Below, piece by piece: positions 8,818 through 18,141 of a stretch of DNA of 64,000 nt (position 1 is the first letter of the stretch; each line of letters begins with the position of its first letter). The notes beneath the pieces were generated by a model that was not told the origin of the DNA, did not search any database, and worked only from the letters and a program-made list of their open reading frames with translations. The DNA lies in NCBI RefSeq assembly GCF_014190775.1, contig NZ_JACHVP010000002.1, forward strand, positions 186,001 to 250,000, read 5' to 3'. The translations under genes and the position numbers were made by a program. This DNA is from Leifsonia aquatica. Lineage in GTDB: Bacteria > Actinomycetota > Actinomycetes > Actinomycetales > Microbacteriaceae.

Positions 8818-9992
8818 GGCGCCAGTCCGGCCGCGGCGGGCTTGAAGCCGAGGCGCACGTTCTCGCAGCAGCCCGGGCGGCAGACGTCGTACCAGGGCCC
8901 GAGGTCCGTCAGTGCGGGGCGCTGGTCCACCGGGACGCCGTCGCGGCGCTCGAGCACCAGGTCGACGAGACCCTTCACGTACTTCGCGTGCGTGCCGGGG
9001 GTGGGCACGCGGACGGCGACGAGGCCGTTCTCCTCGCTGCTCTCCATCGCCTCGTTGTCGAGATCCCAGAGGACCTCCATGTGGTCGCTCACGAAGCCCA
9101 GCGGCACGATGATGACGGCCTTGACGCCCGTGGCGGGCAGCTCGGCGATCCGGTCGTTGATGTCGGGTTCGAGCCACGGCATCGACGGCGGCCCGGAGCG
9201 GGACTGGTAGACCAGATCCCAGCCGATCACACCGCCGGTCGCGGCCTGCGACACGACCTCGGCCACCGCGAGGTGCTGAGCCGCGTAGGCACCGCCCTCA
9301 CCGAAGCCGCGCTCGGCCGGCCCGGACTTCGCCGCGTCGGTCGACGGGATGGAGTGGGTCGAGTAGAGGATGCGGATCTCGGTCGCCGGGTCGATGCCGG
9401 GGATCTTCTCCTGCAGCTCGGTCACTGCGTTCTTCACGCCCTCGATGAAGGGCTCGACGAAGCCGGGGTGGTCGAAGAACTGGCGGACCTTGTCGATCTG
9501 GATCGTGCCCTCGAGGCCGGTCTCCTCCAGGACCCGCGCGAAGTCCTCGCGGTACTGACGGCAGCTGGAGTACGAGGAGTAGGCGCTCGTGGCGATGGCG
9601 ATGAGCTTCGTGAAGCCCTGCTCCTGCGCCTCCTTCAGCGCGTCCTCGATGTACGGGTCCCAGTTGCGGTTGCCCCACAGCACGGGCAGGTCGATGCCGC
9701 GGGAGGCCAGCTCGGCCTCCAGCGCGGCCTTGAGCTCGCGGTTCTGGTCGTTGATCGGGCTCACGCCGCCGAAGTGGCGGTAGTGGTGCGCGACCTCCTC
9801 CAGCCGCTCCTCGGGGATGCCGCGGCCACGGGTGACGTTGCGGAGGAACGGGATGACGTCGTCCTGGCCCTCGGGACCGCCGAAGCCGGCGAGCAGGATG
9901 GCGTCGTACGCGACCGGCTCGGTGACGTGCTCGGGGCCGTCGGCGGCGGCGGGCGTCGCGCCGAGGACGCGCGCGGTGGTCTCGGCGCTCAC
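8814..9992 (-). CDS. cpfC: Coproporphyrin III ferrochelatase
   Basis: Inserts iron into coproporphyrin III in the actinobacterial/firmicute haem route (older name HemH); 392 residues. Typical segments are [11 protein letters not shown] near the start, [11 protein letters not shown], and [17 protein letters not shown]. The C-terminal tail has three cysteines in [10 protein letters not shown], which with the internal Cys of SSCRQY could hold the [2Fe-2S] cluster known from actinobacterial ferrochelatases. The GTG start overlaps the chdC stop (GTGA). Its pairing with chdC rather than a protoporphyrin pathway oxidase fixes the coproporphyrin substrate. Confidence 0.94.
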   Translation of the reverse strand: MSAETTARVLGATPAAADGPEHVTEPVAYDAILLAGFGGPEGQDDVIPFLRNVTRGRGIPEERLEEVAHHYRHFGGVSPINDQNRELKAALEAELASRGIDLPVLWGNRNWDPYIEDALKEAQEQGFTKLIAIATSAYSSYSSCRQYREDFARVLEETGLEGTIQIDKVRQFFDHPGFVEPFIEGVKNAVTELQEKIPGIDPATEIRILYSTHSIPSTDAAKSGPAERGFGEGGAYAAQHLAVAEVVSQAATGGVIGWDLVYQSRSGPPSMPWLEPDINDRIAELPATGVKAVIIVPLGFVSDHMEVLWDLDNEAMESSEENGLVAVRVPTPGTHAKYVKGLVDLVLERRDGVPVDQRPALTDLGPWYDVCRPGCCENVRLGFKPAAAGLAP

Positions 9993-10720
9993 TGGAGCAC
10001 CTCCACGACCTCGGCCGGCTCGACGCGGCGGCCCGTGAAGAACGGGACCTCCTCGCGCACGTGCAGGCGGGCGTCGGTCTGGCGCAGGTCGCGCATCAGG
10101 TCGACCAGGTCGACGAGCTCGTCGGACTCCAGCGGGAGGATCCACTCGTAGTCGCCGAGCGCGAACGACGCGACGGTGTTGGCCAGCACGCTGCGGAACG
10201 CGGCGCCCTTGCGGCCGTGCTCGGAGAGCATCCGGCCGCGCTCCTCGTCGGGGAGCAGGTACCACTCGTAGCTGCGCACGAACGGGTAGACGCAGAGCCA
10301 GGCCTTCGGCTCCTTGCCGCGGAGGAAGCCGGGCACGTGCGCCTTGTTGAACTCGGCGTCGCGGTGCACGCCCATCGCGTTCCACGTGGGCAGCAGCGCC
10401 TTCAGCAGCTGAGTGCGGCGCAGCTGGCGGAGCGCCCACTGCAGTCCCTCGGCATCGGGGCCGTGCAGCCAGATCATCAGGTCGGCGTCGGCGCGCAGGC
10501 CGGAGACGTCGTAGAGGCCGCGGGTGGTGACACCCTGCAGCGTGATGTCCGCGATGACGCCCTCGAGCTCGGCGACGGCCTTGGGCACGTCGGTCCCGTC
10601 GAGGTCGTCGGGACGGGCGGGGTCTCGCCGGAGCACCGCCCACAGGGCGAAGCCGGTCGGAGTGTCGCTGGTTTCTTCGGGGGCGGTCGACTCTGCCGGT
10701 ACGGCAGCCGGGGTACTCAT
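9989..10720 (-). CDS. chdC: Coproheme decarboxylase (HemQ)
   Basis: Performs the last step of the coproporphyrin-dependent pathway: peroxide-driven decarboxylation of two propionates of coproheme to give haem b. The protein has a chlorite-dismutase-like fold with [11 protein letters not shown] at the start and [15 protein letters not shown], which carries the catalytic tyrosine region. A poorly conserved 25-residue N-terminus precedes the domain. The ATG at 10720 was chosen; a GTG two codons upstream is equally possible. It is the first gene of the chdC-cpfC-hemC-hemD unit. Confidence 0.93.
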   Translation of the reverse strand: MSTPAAVPAESTAPEETSDTPTGFALWAVLRRDPARPDDLDGTDVPKAVAELEGVIADITLQGVTTRGLYDVSGLRADADLMIWLHGPDAEGLQWALRQLRRTQLLKALLPTWNAMGVHRDAEFNKAHVPGFLRGKEPKAWLCVYPFVRSYEWYLLPDEERGRMLSEHGRKGAAFRSVLANTVASFALGDYEWILPLESDELVDLVDLMRDLRQTDARLHVREEVPFFTGRRVEPAEVVEVLQ

Positions 10721-10804
10721 ACCCACAGTCTCTCTCTCAATCCTGTGAAGGCCAAAACCACGCGACGGGACCGCCGGCGCGGCACCGGCGGTGAGGGAGG
10801 CGCG

Positions 10805-11020
10805 TCAGCGCCGGGTGAGGCGCGCGATGCCCCAGACGACCCCGCCGACGGCGGCGGCCACGCCCACCACGACGCCGGTGAAGGCGAGGGGGTTCTGCGA
10901 GGCCAGCGTCTTCACGCGCTGCGTGGCACGCTTCGGGGCGTTCAGCTTGTACTCGATGGCGTCGAGGGTCGCGGCCAGCTCGGCGCGGGCGCGGTCGACG
11001 TCGCTGCGGTCAGTGGTCAT
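10805..11020 (-). CDS. DUF3618 family small membrane protein
   Basis: A 71-residue protein with a charged N-terminal helix (DVDRARAELAATLDAIEYKLN), a basic linker and one C-terminal membrane segment ending in RLTRR. This matches actinobacterial DUF3618 proteins. The start codon lies inside the end of the holin-X-like gene (11-nt overlap), so the two are coupled. Its role is unknown; such proteins usually travel with holin-X and YtxH-like genes and are thought to act at the envelope. Confidence 0.8.
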   Translation of the reverse strand: MTTDRSDVDRARAELAATLDAIEYKLNAPKRATQRVKTLASQNPLAFTGVVVGVAAAVGGVVWGIARLTRR

Positions 11021-11420
11021 ACTTGCCCAGTCCCTTCAGAGCGTCGGCGTCTTCCTTGATGCTGTCGATGGTCTTCTGCGGGGCGACGCCCTGGATCTTC
11101 TTCAGCGAGGACACCCCGATCAGCGCCAGCACCGCGGCGATGACCAGCAGGGCGCCGAACACGATCAGCGCGGAGGCCCAGCCCGGGAGCACGACGGCCA
11201 GGCCCAGGATGGCCGCGGCGACGAGCACGCCGAGCGCGAAGAACAGCAACACCGCCGCGACGACGAAGAGGCCTATGCCCACCCCGGCATACTTCGCCTT
11301 CGCGGCGAACTCCGCCTTCAAGTGGGCGAACTCGGCCTTCAGGAGCTCGATCAGCAGCCGCGGCAGGTCGGAGATCAGCTCGACGAGGGACTTCGACCCT
11401 GCACGTTCACGATCTGTCAT
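11010..11420 (-). CDS. Phage-holin-like (actinobacterial Holin-X) membrane protein
   Basis: A 136-residue protein with an amphipathic N-terminus (about 45 residues), then two strongly hydrophobic segments (near residues 46-70 and 78-105) and a charged lysine-rich tail. This is the architecture of the actinobacterial putative Holin-X family. Despite the name these are chromosomal genes with no phage neighbours here. The longer frame to 11561 adds arginine-rich sequence and is not used; ATG 11420 follows a purine-rich stretch. Function in the envelope is presumed, not shown. Confidence 0.8.
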   Translation of the reverse strand: MTDRERAGSKSLVELISDLPRLLIELLKAEFAHLKAEFAAKAKYAGVGIGLFVVAAVLLFFALGVLVAAAILGLAVVLPGWASALIVFGALLVIAAVLALIGVSSLKKIQGVAPQKTIDSIKEDADALKGLGKYDH

Positions 11421-11448
11421 TCCGCTCACTCCCTTCGGGCGGACGCGC

Positions 11449-11754
11449 TCAGGCGTCCCGTTCGGCTCGCAGTGCGGCTTCGGCGGCCGGCGACGGGTAC
11501 GTGCCGCGCGACTCGCGACGGCGCTCGTTGGCCCGGACGACGAACTTCTTGACGGTGACATACACCGTCTCGGGCAGCTCGCCCACCTTCTCGGCCACGA
11601 AATCCTCGACCGCGTGGACCTGCTTCTGCACGCCCTGCGACTCCCAGACCTTGGTCGCGGCCGCCTTCATCTGGTCGTAGCGCTTGCGCCCGGCACGCGT
11701 GCCGAGCACGTAGCCCACCGCCGCGCCCGTGACGAAGAGAAGCTTTCCGCGCAT
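11449..11754 (-). CDS. YtxH-like small membrane protein
   Basis: A 101-residue protein beginning with one membrane segment (LLFVTGAAVGYVLGTRAGRKRYDQM). The glycine-spaced VGYVLGTRAGR pattern is the YtxH-type signature. It is followed by an amphipathic helical region (VHAVEDFVAEKVGELPE) and a basic tail. The start has GGGGACC just upstream. It lies 20 bp downstream of cgoX and so is probably co-transcribed with hemE-cgoX, leading into the holin-X and DUF3618 genes. Confidence 0.75.
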   Translation of the reverse strand: MRGKLLFVTGAAVGYVLGTRAGRKRYDQMKAAATKVWESQGVQKQVHAVEDFVAEKVGELPETVYVTVKKFVVRANERRRESRGTYPSPAAEAALRAERDA

Positions 11755-11773
11755 GTGGTCCCCTTTGCTCGGC

Positions 11774-13354
11774 CTACAGGTTGTCGGTCAGTGCCTTCCA
11801 GCGTAGACCCCGTGCATTCTCGGCGACCCGGCGTGCGTCCGGGACGACCGAGGCGAGGCCTGTGCCGGTCAGCCAGGAGCCGGTCACCTCGAGGCCTTCG
11901 ATGGCGTCGGCTCCCTCGCGGACCCGTTGGATGCGGTCCCGCTGCCCCACTGTTGCATAGGGCAGGGCGTTCGTCCAGGGGGTGCGGGCGAATGCGACGA
12001 GATCGGATGCCCGCAGCGGAATATTGAGCAGGCGGCTCGCGTCGGCGATGGCCAGCTCGCGCAGCCGCGCGTCGTCCAGATCGCGCGATTCGGCCGGCCG
12101 GCCTGCCCGCCCGTACGAGAGCCGGACCACGTGGTGGCCGGGCCCCGCGGCCTCCGCCACCCACGCCCACTTGGCGCTCGAGTGCGTCATGGCCTTCGCC
12201 GTCACGTCGGCGTCCTCGGTGTCGGCGACGAGCACGCCGGTGCCCTGCGGCGCCGCGGCCAGCCGGTCGTCGGCGAGGACGAGGGTGACCAGCTCGACGC
12301 TGGACGCGGCGGGCCACTCCAGCTCGGCCAGCTCGGCGAGCGCGGGATCGGCGGTCGCCAGGAGGTCGAGGGCCGGGTCGGCGGGGGCGGCGACCACGAC
12401 GACGTCGGCGGGGATCTCCCCGCCGTCCGCGAGGCGCACGGTCCAGCGCGCCGGGCGGTCCGCCTCCTCGACCGAAGGGAGGGCGTCGAGCTCTCCGGAG
12501 ACGATGGTCTCGAGCACGGCCTCGACGGCTTCGGCGGCGAGCTCCTCCTCCGTGGGGGCGACGACCGGATCGATCGCGACGACGGGCGCGTCCACCCGGA
12601 TGGAGCCGCCCCGCTCGCGGATGTCGTCGGCGAGCGCCGCCGGAAGCCGCCACATCCCGCCGCGGATGCCGCCGACCGCGCTGCCGGCCTTGGCCGTCGA
12701 GCGCAGCTCGCCGACCGCGCCGGACAGGGAGCCGAGGCGGGTCAGGGCAGCGTTGAGCCCGGGCGCCACCACGTCCACGTCGAGGTCGTCGGGGCTGGCG
12801 GAGTACACGCCGGTGACGACGGGGGCGACCAGGAGGTCGAGCACCTTGTCGCCCATCCGCTGGCGGACGAGCGCGCCCAGCCGCTTCTCCTGTCCGATCT
12901 TGAGCACGGGCTTGAGCCGGTCGAGATAGGCGCGGAAGGCGCCGCGGCGGCCGATCGCCGCCACCACGTCGCGCGCGAGCGGGGAGCTCGGGATGCCGAG
13001 AAGACCGGCCTTGGGCAGCGGGACGGACCGGCTGCCGTGGCGCACCCACGCGCCCGCCGCGTTCGGCTGCACGACGTCGTCCGAGAGGCCGAGCGACTCC
13101 AGCAGCGCGGCGACGTGGCCGCCGCGGGTGGCGAAGCTCTCGGCCCCCGCGTCGAGCGTGAGGCCGTCGAGCTCCAGGGGCGCGACGGAACCTCCCACGC
13201 GGCCGGAGGCCTCCAGCAGCGTCACCGCGAAGCCCGGCCGCGCGCACTCGCGTGCGACGACCAGGCCGGCGACTCCGCCGCCGACGACGACGATGCGGGT
13301 CGACGGCGCCTCGACGGCGTGCCGGATCTCGTCGGCGAGCGCGTCCTCGCTCAT
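11774..13354 (-). CDS. cgoX: Coproporphyrinogen III oxidase (FAD-dependent)
   Basis: A 526-residue flavoprotein of the protoporphyrinogen-oxidase/HemY family. In organisms with ChdC it oxidises coproporphyrinogen III to coproporphyrin III. The dinucleotide motif IVVVGGGVAGLVVARE is near the N-terminus, and LDAGAESFATRGG and a C-terminal VTGSWLTGTGLASV segment (FAD binding) fit the family. The start at 13354 makes an ATGA overlap with the hemE stop. At about 526 residues it is somewhat longer than the usual 460-480, with extra alanine/glutamate-rich sequence around residues 265-300. Confidence 0.92.
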   Translation of the reverse strand: MSEDALADEIRHAVEAPSTRIVVVGGGVAGLVVARECARPGFAVTLLEASGRVGGSVAPLELDGLTLDAGAESFATRGGHVAALLESLGLSDDVVQPNAAGAWVRHGSRSVPLPKAGLLGIPSSPLARDVVAAIGRRGAFRAYLDRLKPVLKIGQEKRLGALVRQRMGDKVLDLLVAPVVTGVYSASPDDLDVDVVAPGLNAALTRLGSLSGAVGELRSTAKAGSAVGGIRGGMWRLPAALADDIRERGGSIRVDAPVVAIDPVVAPTEEELAAEAVEAVLETIVSGELDALPSVEEADRPARWTVRLADGGEIPADVVVVAAPADPALDLLATADPALAELAELEWPAASSVELVTLVLADDRLAAAPQGTGVLVADTEDADVTAKAMTHSSAKWAWVAEAAGPGHHVVRLSYGRAGRPAESRDLDDARLRELAIADASRLLNIPLRASDLVAFARTPWTNALPYATVGQRDRIQRVREGADAIEGLEVTGSWLTGTGLASVVPDARRVAENARGLRWKALTDNL

Positions 13355-14487
13355 TCGGGCCGCCAGCCGTGCACGAACTCGACCAGGCGGGTCAGCACGG
13401 TCGGGTCGGTCTCGGGCGGGACGCCGTGGCCGAGGTTCAGGACGTGCGCCGGGGCGTCGCGGCCGCGCTCGAGCACATCGGCGACGTGGGCCTGCAGCAC
13501 CTCCCACGGTGCATCCAGCATCGCCGGGTCGACGTTGCCCTGCAGCGGCACCACGTGGCCGAGGCGGCGGCTGGCCTCGTCGAGCGGGATGCGGTAGTCG
13601 ACGCCGACCGTGTCGGCCCCGACATCGTGCATCGCCTTGAGCAGCTCGCCGGTGCCGACGCCGAAGTGCACGATCGGCACGTTGCGGGCCTCGGCCTCGC
13701 CCGTCGCGCTGCCCTCGGCGGCGGGCACCTCGTAGGTCAGGTCGCGCACATGGGACAGCGCCCGGGCGGACGCCGGCGCGACGTGCTGCACGTAGTCGTG
13801 GAGTGAGAGGGACCCGGCCCAGGAGTCGAACAGCTGGGCGGCGCTCGTGCCCGCCAGGACCTGCGCGCGCAGGAACATGCCGGTGATGTCGGCTGTCCAC
13901 GCCATCAGGCGAGCCCAGGCCTCGGGGTCCGCGTGCATCAGGGTGCGGGCGCGGATGTGGTCCTTGGACGGCCCGCCCTCGACCAGATAGGCGGCGAGGG
14001 TGAACGGCGCACCGGCGAAACCGATCAAGGGGGTTTCCCCCAGCTCGGCGATGGTGAGCCGCACGGCCTCGGCGATCGGGGCGAACGCGTCGATGCCGAG
14101 GGAGGCGGGGTCGACGGCGGTCAGCCGGTCGACGTCGTCCGCCGTGCGCACCGCCTGCGCGAACACCGGCCCCTTGCCGGGCTGGATCTCGACCTCCACG
14201 CCCGCGAGCTTGAGCGGGACCACGATGTCGCTGAAGAAGATGCCCGCGTCGACGCCGTGGCGGCGCACCGGCTGCAGCGTGATCTCGCTCGCCATCGCGG
14301 GGTCGAGGCACGCGTCGAGCATGCGCGTGCCGACGCGCAGTTCGCGGTACTCCGGCAGGGAGCGGCCGGCCTGGCGCATGAACCAGACGGGCGTGGTCTC
14401 GGGACGATCGGCCCGGTAGGCGCGGACGAGCCGGCTGGAGGCGGTGAGGCCGGAGGCGAGGGGATGGGCGGGGGCGAGTGCGGTCAC
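13351..14487 (-). CDS. hemE: Uroporphyrinogen decarboxylase
   Basis: Decarboxylates the four acetates of uroporphyrinogen III to give coproporphyrinogen III; 378 residues. The family signature [17 protein letters not shown] is at residues 32-48, and [17 protein letters not shown] and [12 protein letters not shown] are the other conserved blocks. The start is a GTG with CAGAAT 6 nt upstream, which fits a leaderless -10 box. It heads the minus-strand unit hemE-cgoX-ytxH-holinX-DUF3618 and is divergent from hemA. Confidence 0.96.
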   Translation of the reverse strand: MTALAPAHPLASGLTASSRLVRAYRADRPETTPVWFMRQAGRSLPEYRELRVGTRMLDACLDPAMASEITLQPVRRHGVDAGIFFSDIVVPLKLAGVEVEIQPGKGPVFAQAVRTADDVDRLTAVDPASLGIDAFAPIAEAVRLTIAELGETPLIGFAGAPFTLAAYLVEGGPSKDHIRARTLMHADPEAWARLMAWTADITGMFLRAQVLAGTSAAQLFDSWAGSLSLHDYVQHVAPASARALSHVRDLTYEVPAAEGSATGEAEARNVPIVHFGVGTGELLKAMHDVGADTVGVDYRIPLDEASRRLGHVVPLQGNVDPAMLDAPWEVLQAHVADVLERGRDAPAHVLNLGHGVPPETDPTVLTRLVEFVHGWRPE

Positions 14488-14493
14488 CCCCTG

Positions 14494-14499
14494 ATTCTG
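14494..14499 (-). promoter_or_regulatory. -10 box of leaderless hemE promoter
   Basis: CAGAAT on the minus strand, 6 nt before the GTG at 14487. Confidence 0.45.
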
Positions 14500-14587
14500 C
14501 CAGGGGGGAATCTGCCAATCCCCCGGGAATCCGGGCGACGGTCCCGATCCGGGCCCTCGCGGATTCGAGGTTCGCGTCGCGCGAGCG

Positions 14588-14593
14588 TAGGCT
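14588..14593 (+). promoter_or_regulatory. -10 box of leaderless hemA promoter
   Basis: TAGGCT with a 7-nt gap to the GTG at 14601. It also supports that GTG over upstream in-frame starts. Confidence 0.55.
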
Positions 14594-14600
14594 TCCGCTC

Positions 14601-15896
14601 GTGCTTCTCTGCTTCTCGTCGAGCCACCGGACGGCGGATTTCGACCTCCTCGAACGGCTCGAGCGATCCGCTCCGGCCGTCACCGCGGCGCTCGCGGAGC
14701 ACAGCGAGCTCGTCGCCGGGTCGGTGGTCGTCGCCACCTGCAACCGCTTCGAGGCCTATCTCGACATCGACGACCCGCTGCCCTCGGCGCGCGCGGTGTC
14801 GTCCGAGACCGTGATCGACGCGGTGAGCGCGGCCAGCGGCATCTCCGCGGACGAGCTGCGCCGGGCCAGCGCCGTCTACTGCGACCACTCCGTCGCCGAG
14901 CACCTCTTCGCCGTCTCGAGCGGACTCGAGTCCGTCGTCGTGGGCGAAGGCGAGATCGCCGGCCAGGTGCGCCGCTCGCTCGAGTCGGCCCGCGCCGCCG
15001 GCACCGTCACCAGCGACCTCGAGCGCCTGTTCCAGGTCGCCTCCCGCACCTCCCGGGGCGTGAAGAACCGCACCGGGATCATGACCGCCGGCCGCTCGAT
15101 GGTCCGCCTCGCGCTCGACCTGGCCGAGAGCCGCATCACCGACTGGTCGCAGACCAAGGTGCTGCTCGTCGGCACCGGCAAGTACGCCGGCGCCAGTCTC
15201 GCCGCCCTGCGCGACAAGGGAGCGGAGGACGTGCGCGTCTACTCCGCGTCCGGCCGCGCCGCCAAGTTCGCACTCTCGCACGACGTGCGCCCGGTCGTCG
15301 AGGGCGGTCTGCTCGAGGCGCTCGGCCGCGCCGACCTCGTCGTCACCTGCACCACGGTCACCGACTACGTGCTCACCCGCGACCTGCTCGCCGAGGCCGC
15401 CGCACAGCCGGGGGCAGCAGAGCGCCGCCTGATCGTCGACCTCGGCCTGCCGCGCAACGTCGACCCCGCCGTCGCCGAGCTGGACGGGGCCGAGCTGCTC
15501 GACCTCGAGACCATCAGCATCCACGCGCCGCTCGAGGAACTCTCGGCCGCCGACGACGCCCGCAGCATCGTCGGCGCCGCCGCTGCCGAGTTCGCCGCCC
15601 AGACCGCCGAGCAGGCCGTGACGCCGGCGCTCGTCGCCCTGCGCAAGCACGTGTTCGACGTGCTCGACGCCGAGATCGAGCGAGCCCGCTCGCGCGGAGC
15701 GGACGAGCAGACGGAGGTCGCCCTGCGTCACCTCGCCGGAGTGCTCCTGCACACGCCGTCGGTGCGCGCCCGCGAGCTCGCCCGGAGCGGCGAGGCCGAG
15801 GCGTTCGTCGCCGGCGCCGCCGCCCTCTTCGGTCTCGAGATCGAACCCGAATCCGTCCGGCCGCGCCTCAGCGCGATCGACGACCAGACCGCCTGA
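14601..15896 (+). CDS. hemA: Glutamyl-tRNA reductase
   Basis: Reduces glutamyl-tRNA to glutamate-1-semialdehyde, the committed step of the C5 pathway; 431 residues. The catalytic cysteine is in [14 protein letters not shown] and the N-terminus [19 protein letters not shown] matches the family. The NADPH-binding part includes [14 protein letters not shown], and the C-terminal dimerisation helix is present. An open frame extends upstream to 14478, but the GTG at 14601 fits both the family start and the -10 box just before it. It is divergent from hemE, so the region between controls both branches of haem supply. Confidence 0.96.
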   Translation: MLLCFSSSHRTADFDLLERLERSAPAVTAALAEHSELVAGSVVVATCNRFEAYLDIDDPLPSARAVSSETVIDAVSAASGISADELRRASAVYCDHSVAEHLFAVSSGLESVVVGEGEIAGQVRRSLESARAAGTVTSDLERLFQVASRTSRGVKNRTGIMTAGRSMVRLALDLAESRITDWSQTKVLLVGTGKYAGASLAALRDKGAEDVRVYSASGRAAKFALSHDVRPVVEGGLLEALGRADLVVTCTTVTDYVLTRDLLAEAAAQPGAAERRLIVDLGLPRNVDPAVAELDGAELLDLETISIHAPLEELSAADDARSIVGAAAAEFAAQTAEQAVTPALVALRKHVFDVLDAEIERARSRGADEQTEVALRHLAGVLLHTPSVRARELARSGEAEAFVAGAAALFGLEIEPESVRPRLSAIDDQTA

Positions 15897-15915
15897 CCAT
15901 CCCATCGGAGGACAC

Positions 15916-16542
15916 GTGAGCAACGACGCCGCAGCCCCCACCGAGACCGTCGAGCCGCACGGCGCGACCGGCCTCCCCTACGCCGCGCAGGAGCTGCGCA
16001 CCGAGCGCCTCGTGCTGCGCCCGCTCAACACCGGCGACCTGGACGACGTGCACGCGTACCAGAAGCTCAAGGACGTCGTGCGCTACCTCTACTGGGAGGT
16101 GCACGACCACGAGGAGTCGGCCAAGCACCTGCGCAAGCGCATCGCGATGAACCGCCTCGAGAAGGACGGCGAGGGCATCGTCTACGCCGTCGAGCTGCCC
16201 GACGCCGACGGCGGTCACGGCCGGGTCATCGGCGACATGAGCGTCTTCCTCAAGTCGGCCGCGTGGGGAAAGTTCGAGATCGGCTGGGTGTTCCACCCCG
16301 CCTTCCACGGCAACGGCTTCGCCAGCGAGGCGGCCGACGCCATCCTCGGGCTCTGCTTCGACACCCTCGGCGCGCACCGGGTCTTCGCCCAGCTCGACGC
16401 CCGCAACGAAGCTTCGGCCCGGCTGTGCGAGCGCATCGGGATGAAGCAGGAGGCGCTCCTGCGCGAGACCGAGATCTTCAAGGGCGAATGGTCCGACACC
16501 GCGGTCTACGCCCTGCTCGAAGAGGAGTGGCGCTCGCGCTGA
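15916..16542 (+). CDS. GNAT family N-acetyltransferase (RimJ/RimL type)
   Basis: A 208-residue acetyl-CoA-dependent acetyltransferase. LRTERLVLRPL at about residue 30 and the EIGWVFHPAFHGNGFASEA segment (acetyl-CoA pyrophosphate loop) define the ribosomal-protein/aminoglycoside-like GNAT group. The C-terminal SARLCERIGMKQEALLRE block is also typical. Substrate unknown. GGAGG lies about 5 nt before a GTG start. It follows hemA by only 19 bp and may be co-transcribed with it. Confidence 0.85.
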   Translation: MSNDAAAPTETVEPHGATGLPYAAQELRTERLVLRPLNTGDLDDVHAYQKLKDVVRYLYWEVHDHEESAKHLRKRIAMNRLEKDGEGIVYAVELPDADGGHGRVIGDMSVFLKSAAWGKFEIGWVFHPAFHGNGFASEAADAILGLCFDTLGAHRVFAQLDARNEASARLCERIGMKQEALLRETEIFKGEWSDTAVYALLEEEWRSR

Positions 16543-16579
16543 GCCGAACCGCCCGGCGCGGGCACCGACGCATCCTCGT

Positions 16580-16585
16580 TAGGAT
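16580..16585 (+). promoter_or_regulatory. Possible glyS -10 box in a small hairpin
   Basis: TAGGAT lies inside a 6-bp inverted repeat (CATCCT 16571-16576, AGGATG 16581-16586). It would give a leader of about 45 nt before glyS. No T-box-like structure was recognised in this short leader. Confidence 0.35.
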
Positions 16586-16636
16586 GGTTGCGGACTTCTC
16601 CACCCACCCGCACCGACCCCACGAGCAGGGAGCACC

Positions 16637-18025
16637 ATGGCCGCCACGTCGAAGCTGGATTCCGTCATCACGCTGGCACAGCACCGCGGATTCGTCTTCC
16701 CGTCCGGTGAGATCTACGGCGGCACCCGCTCGGCGTGGGACTACGGCCCCCTCGGCGTGGAGCTGAAGGAGAACATCAAGCGCGAGTGGTGGAACCGCTT
16801 CGTGCGCGGCCGCGGCGACATGGTCGGCCTCGACTCGGCGATCATCCTGCCGACGCCGGTGTGGGAGGCCTCCGGCCACGTCAAGGTCTTCAGCGACCCC
16901 CTCACCGAGTCGCTCATCACCCACAAGCGCTACCGCGCCGACCACCTCTTCGAGGCGTACGAGGCGCAGCACGGCCACCCGCCGGTGAACGGCCTGGACG
17001 ACATCGCCGACCCCGACCACCCGGACAAGGTGGGCCAGTGGACGCCGATCCGCCAGTTCTCGGGCCTGATGAAGACCTACCTCGGCGTCGTGGACGACGA
17101 GTCCGGCCTCCACTACATGCGCCCGGAGACGGCGCAGGGCATCTTCACCGACTTCGCGTCGGTGCTGCAGACCTCGCGCAAGAAGCCGCCGTTCGGCATC
17201 GGCCAGATCGGCAAGGCGTTCCGCAACGAGATCACGCCGGGCAACTTCATCTTCCGCACCCGCGAGTTCGAGCAGATGGAGATCGAGTTCTTCGTCGAGC
17301 CCGGCACCGACGAGGAGTGGTTCCAGACCTGGATCGACCTCTGCTGGGACTGGTTCGTCGACCTCGGCATCGACCCGGCCAACATCCGCCGGCTCGAGCA
17401 CCCGAAGGACAAGCTCGCGCACTACTCGAAGCGCACCATCGACATCGAGTACAAGTTCCAGTTCGCGGGCAGCGAGTGGGGCGAGCTCATGGGCGTCGCC
17501 AACCGCACCGACTACGACCTCAAGACCCACATCGAGAACTCCGGCAAGGACCTCAGCTACTTCGACCAGAACAAGAACGAGCGCTACGTGCCGTTCGTGA
17601 TCGAGCCGTCCTTCGGCCTCACGCGCGCGCTGATGGCCTTCCTGGTCGACGCGTACGACGAGGAGGAGGTGCCGAACGCCAAGGGCGGCACCGACAAGCG
17701 CACCGTGCTGCACCTCGACCCGCGCCTCGCGCCGGTCAAGGTCGCCGTGCTGCCGCTCTCGCGCAACGAGGCCCTGTCGCCGCTCGCCCGCTCCCTGGCC
17801 GACCGGCTCCGCCAGCGCCGCAACGTCGACTTCGACGACTCGGGCGCGATCGGCCGCCGCTACCGCCGCCAGGACGAGATCGGCACGCCGCTCGCGGTGA
17901 CGGTCGACTTCGACTCCCTCGAGGACGACGCCGTGACCGTGCGCGACCGCGACACGATGAAGCAGGAGCGCATCCCGCTGGAGGGCCTCGACCGCTACCT
18001 CGCCGAGCGCCTGCGCGAGTTCTGA
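16637..18025 (+). CDS. glyS: Glycine-tRNA ligase (single-chain type)
   Basis: A 462-residue class II aminoacyl-tRNA synthetase of the homodimeric alpha2 type found in actinobacteria. The N-terminal [20 protein letters not shown] block, [24 protein letters not shown] (motif 2 region) and the C-terminal anticodon-binding domain starting near VAVLPLSRN are all present. The zinc-insert cysteines seen in some relatives are not evident. GAGCAGGGAGCACC precedes the ATG as ribosome binding site. It stands alone as a housekeeping gene. Confidence 0.96.
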   Translation: MAATSKLDSVITLAQHRGFVFPSGEIYGGTRSAWDYGPLGVELKENIKREWWNRFVRGRGDMVGLDSAIILPTPVWEASGHVKVFSDPLTESLITHKRYRADHLFEAYEAQHGHPPVNGLDDIADPDHPDKVGQWTPIRQFSGLMKTYLGVVDDESGLHYMRPETAQGIFTDFASVLQTSRKKPPFGIGQIGKAFRNEITPGNFIFRTREFEQMEIEFFVEPGTDEEWFQTWIDLCWDWFVDLGIDPANIRRLEHPKDKLAHYSKRTIDIEYKFQFAGSEWGELMGVANRTDYDLKTHIENSGKDLSYFDQNKNERYVPFVIEPSFGLTRALMAFLVDAYDEEEVPNAKGGTDKRTVLHLDPRLAPVKVAVLPLSRNEALSPLARSLADRLRQRRNVDFDDSGAIGRRYRRQDEIGTPLAVTVDFDSLEDDAVTVRDRDTMKQERIPLEGLDRYLAERLREF

Positions 18026-18141
18026 GGCGTCCCGCGGCGACACGCTCCGCCGCGCCTGTCGGGTAGGTGGGCGCGCGTCCCCGGGCCATACTCGTCTTCA
18101 GAGATCCGCACGGACCTCCCCGCCGACGACCGGAACCGAGC

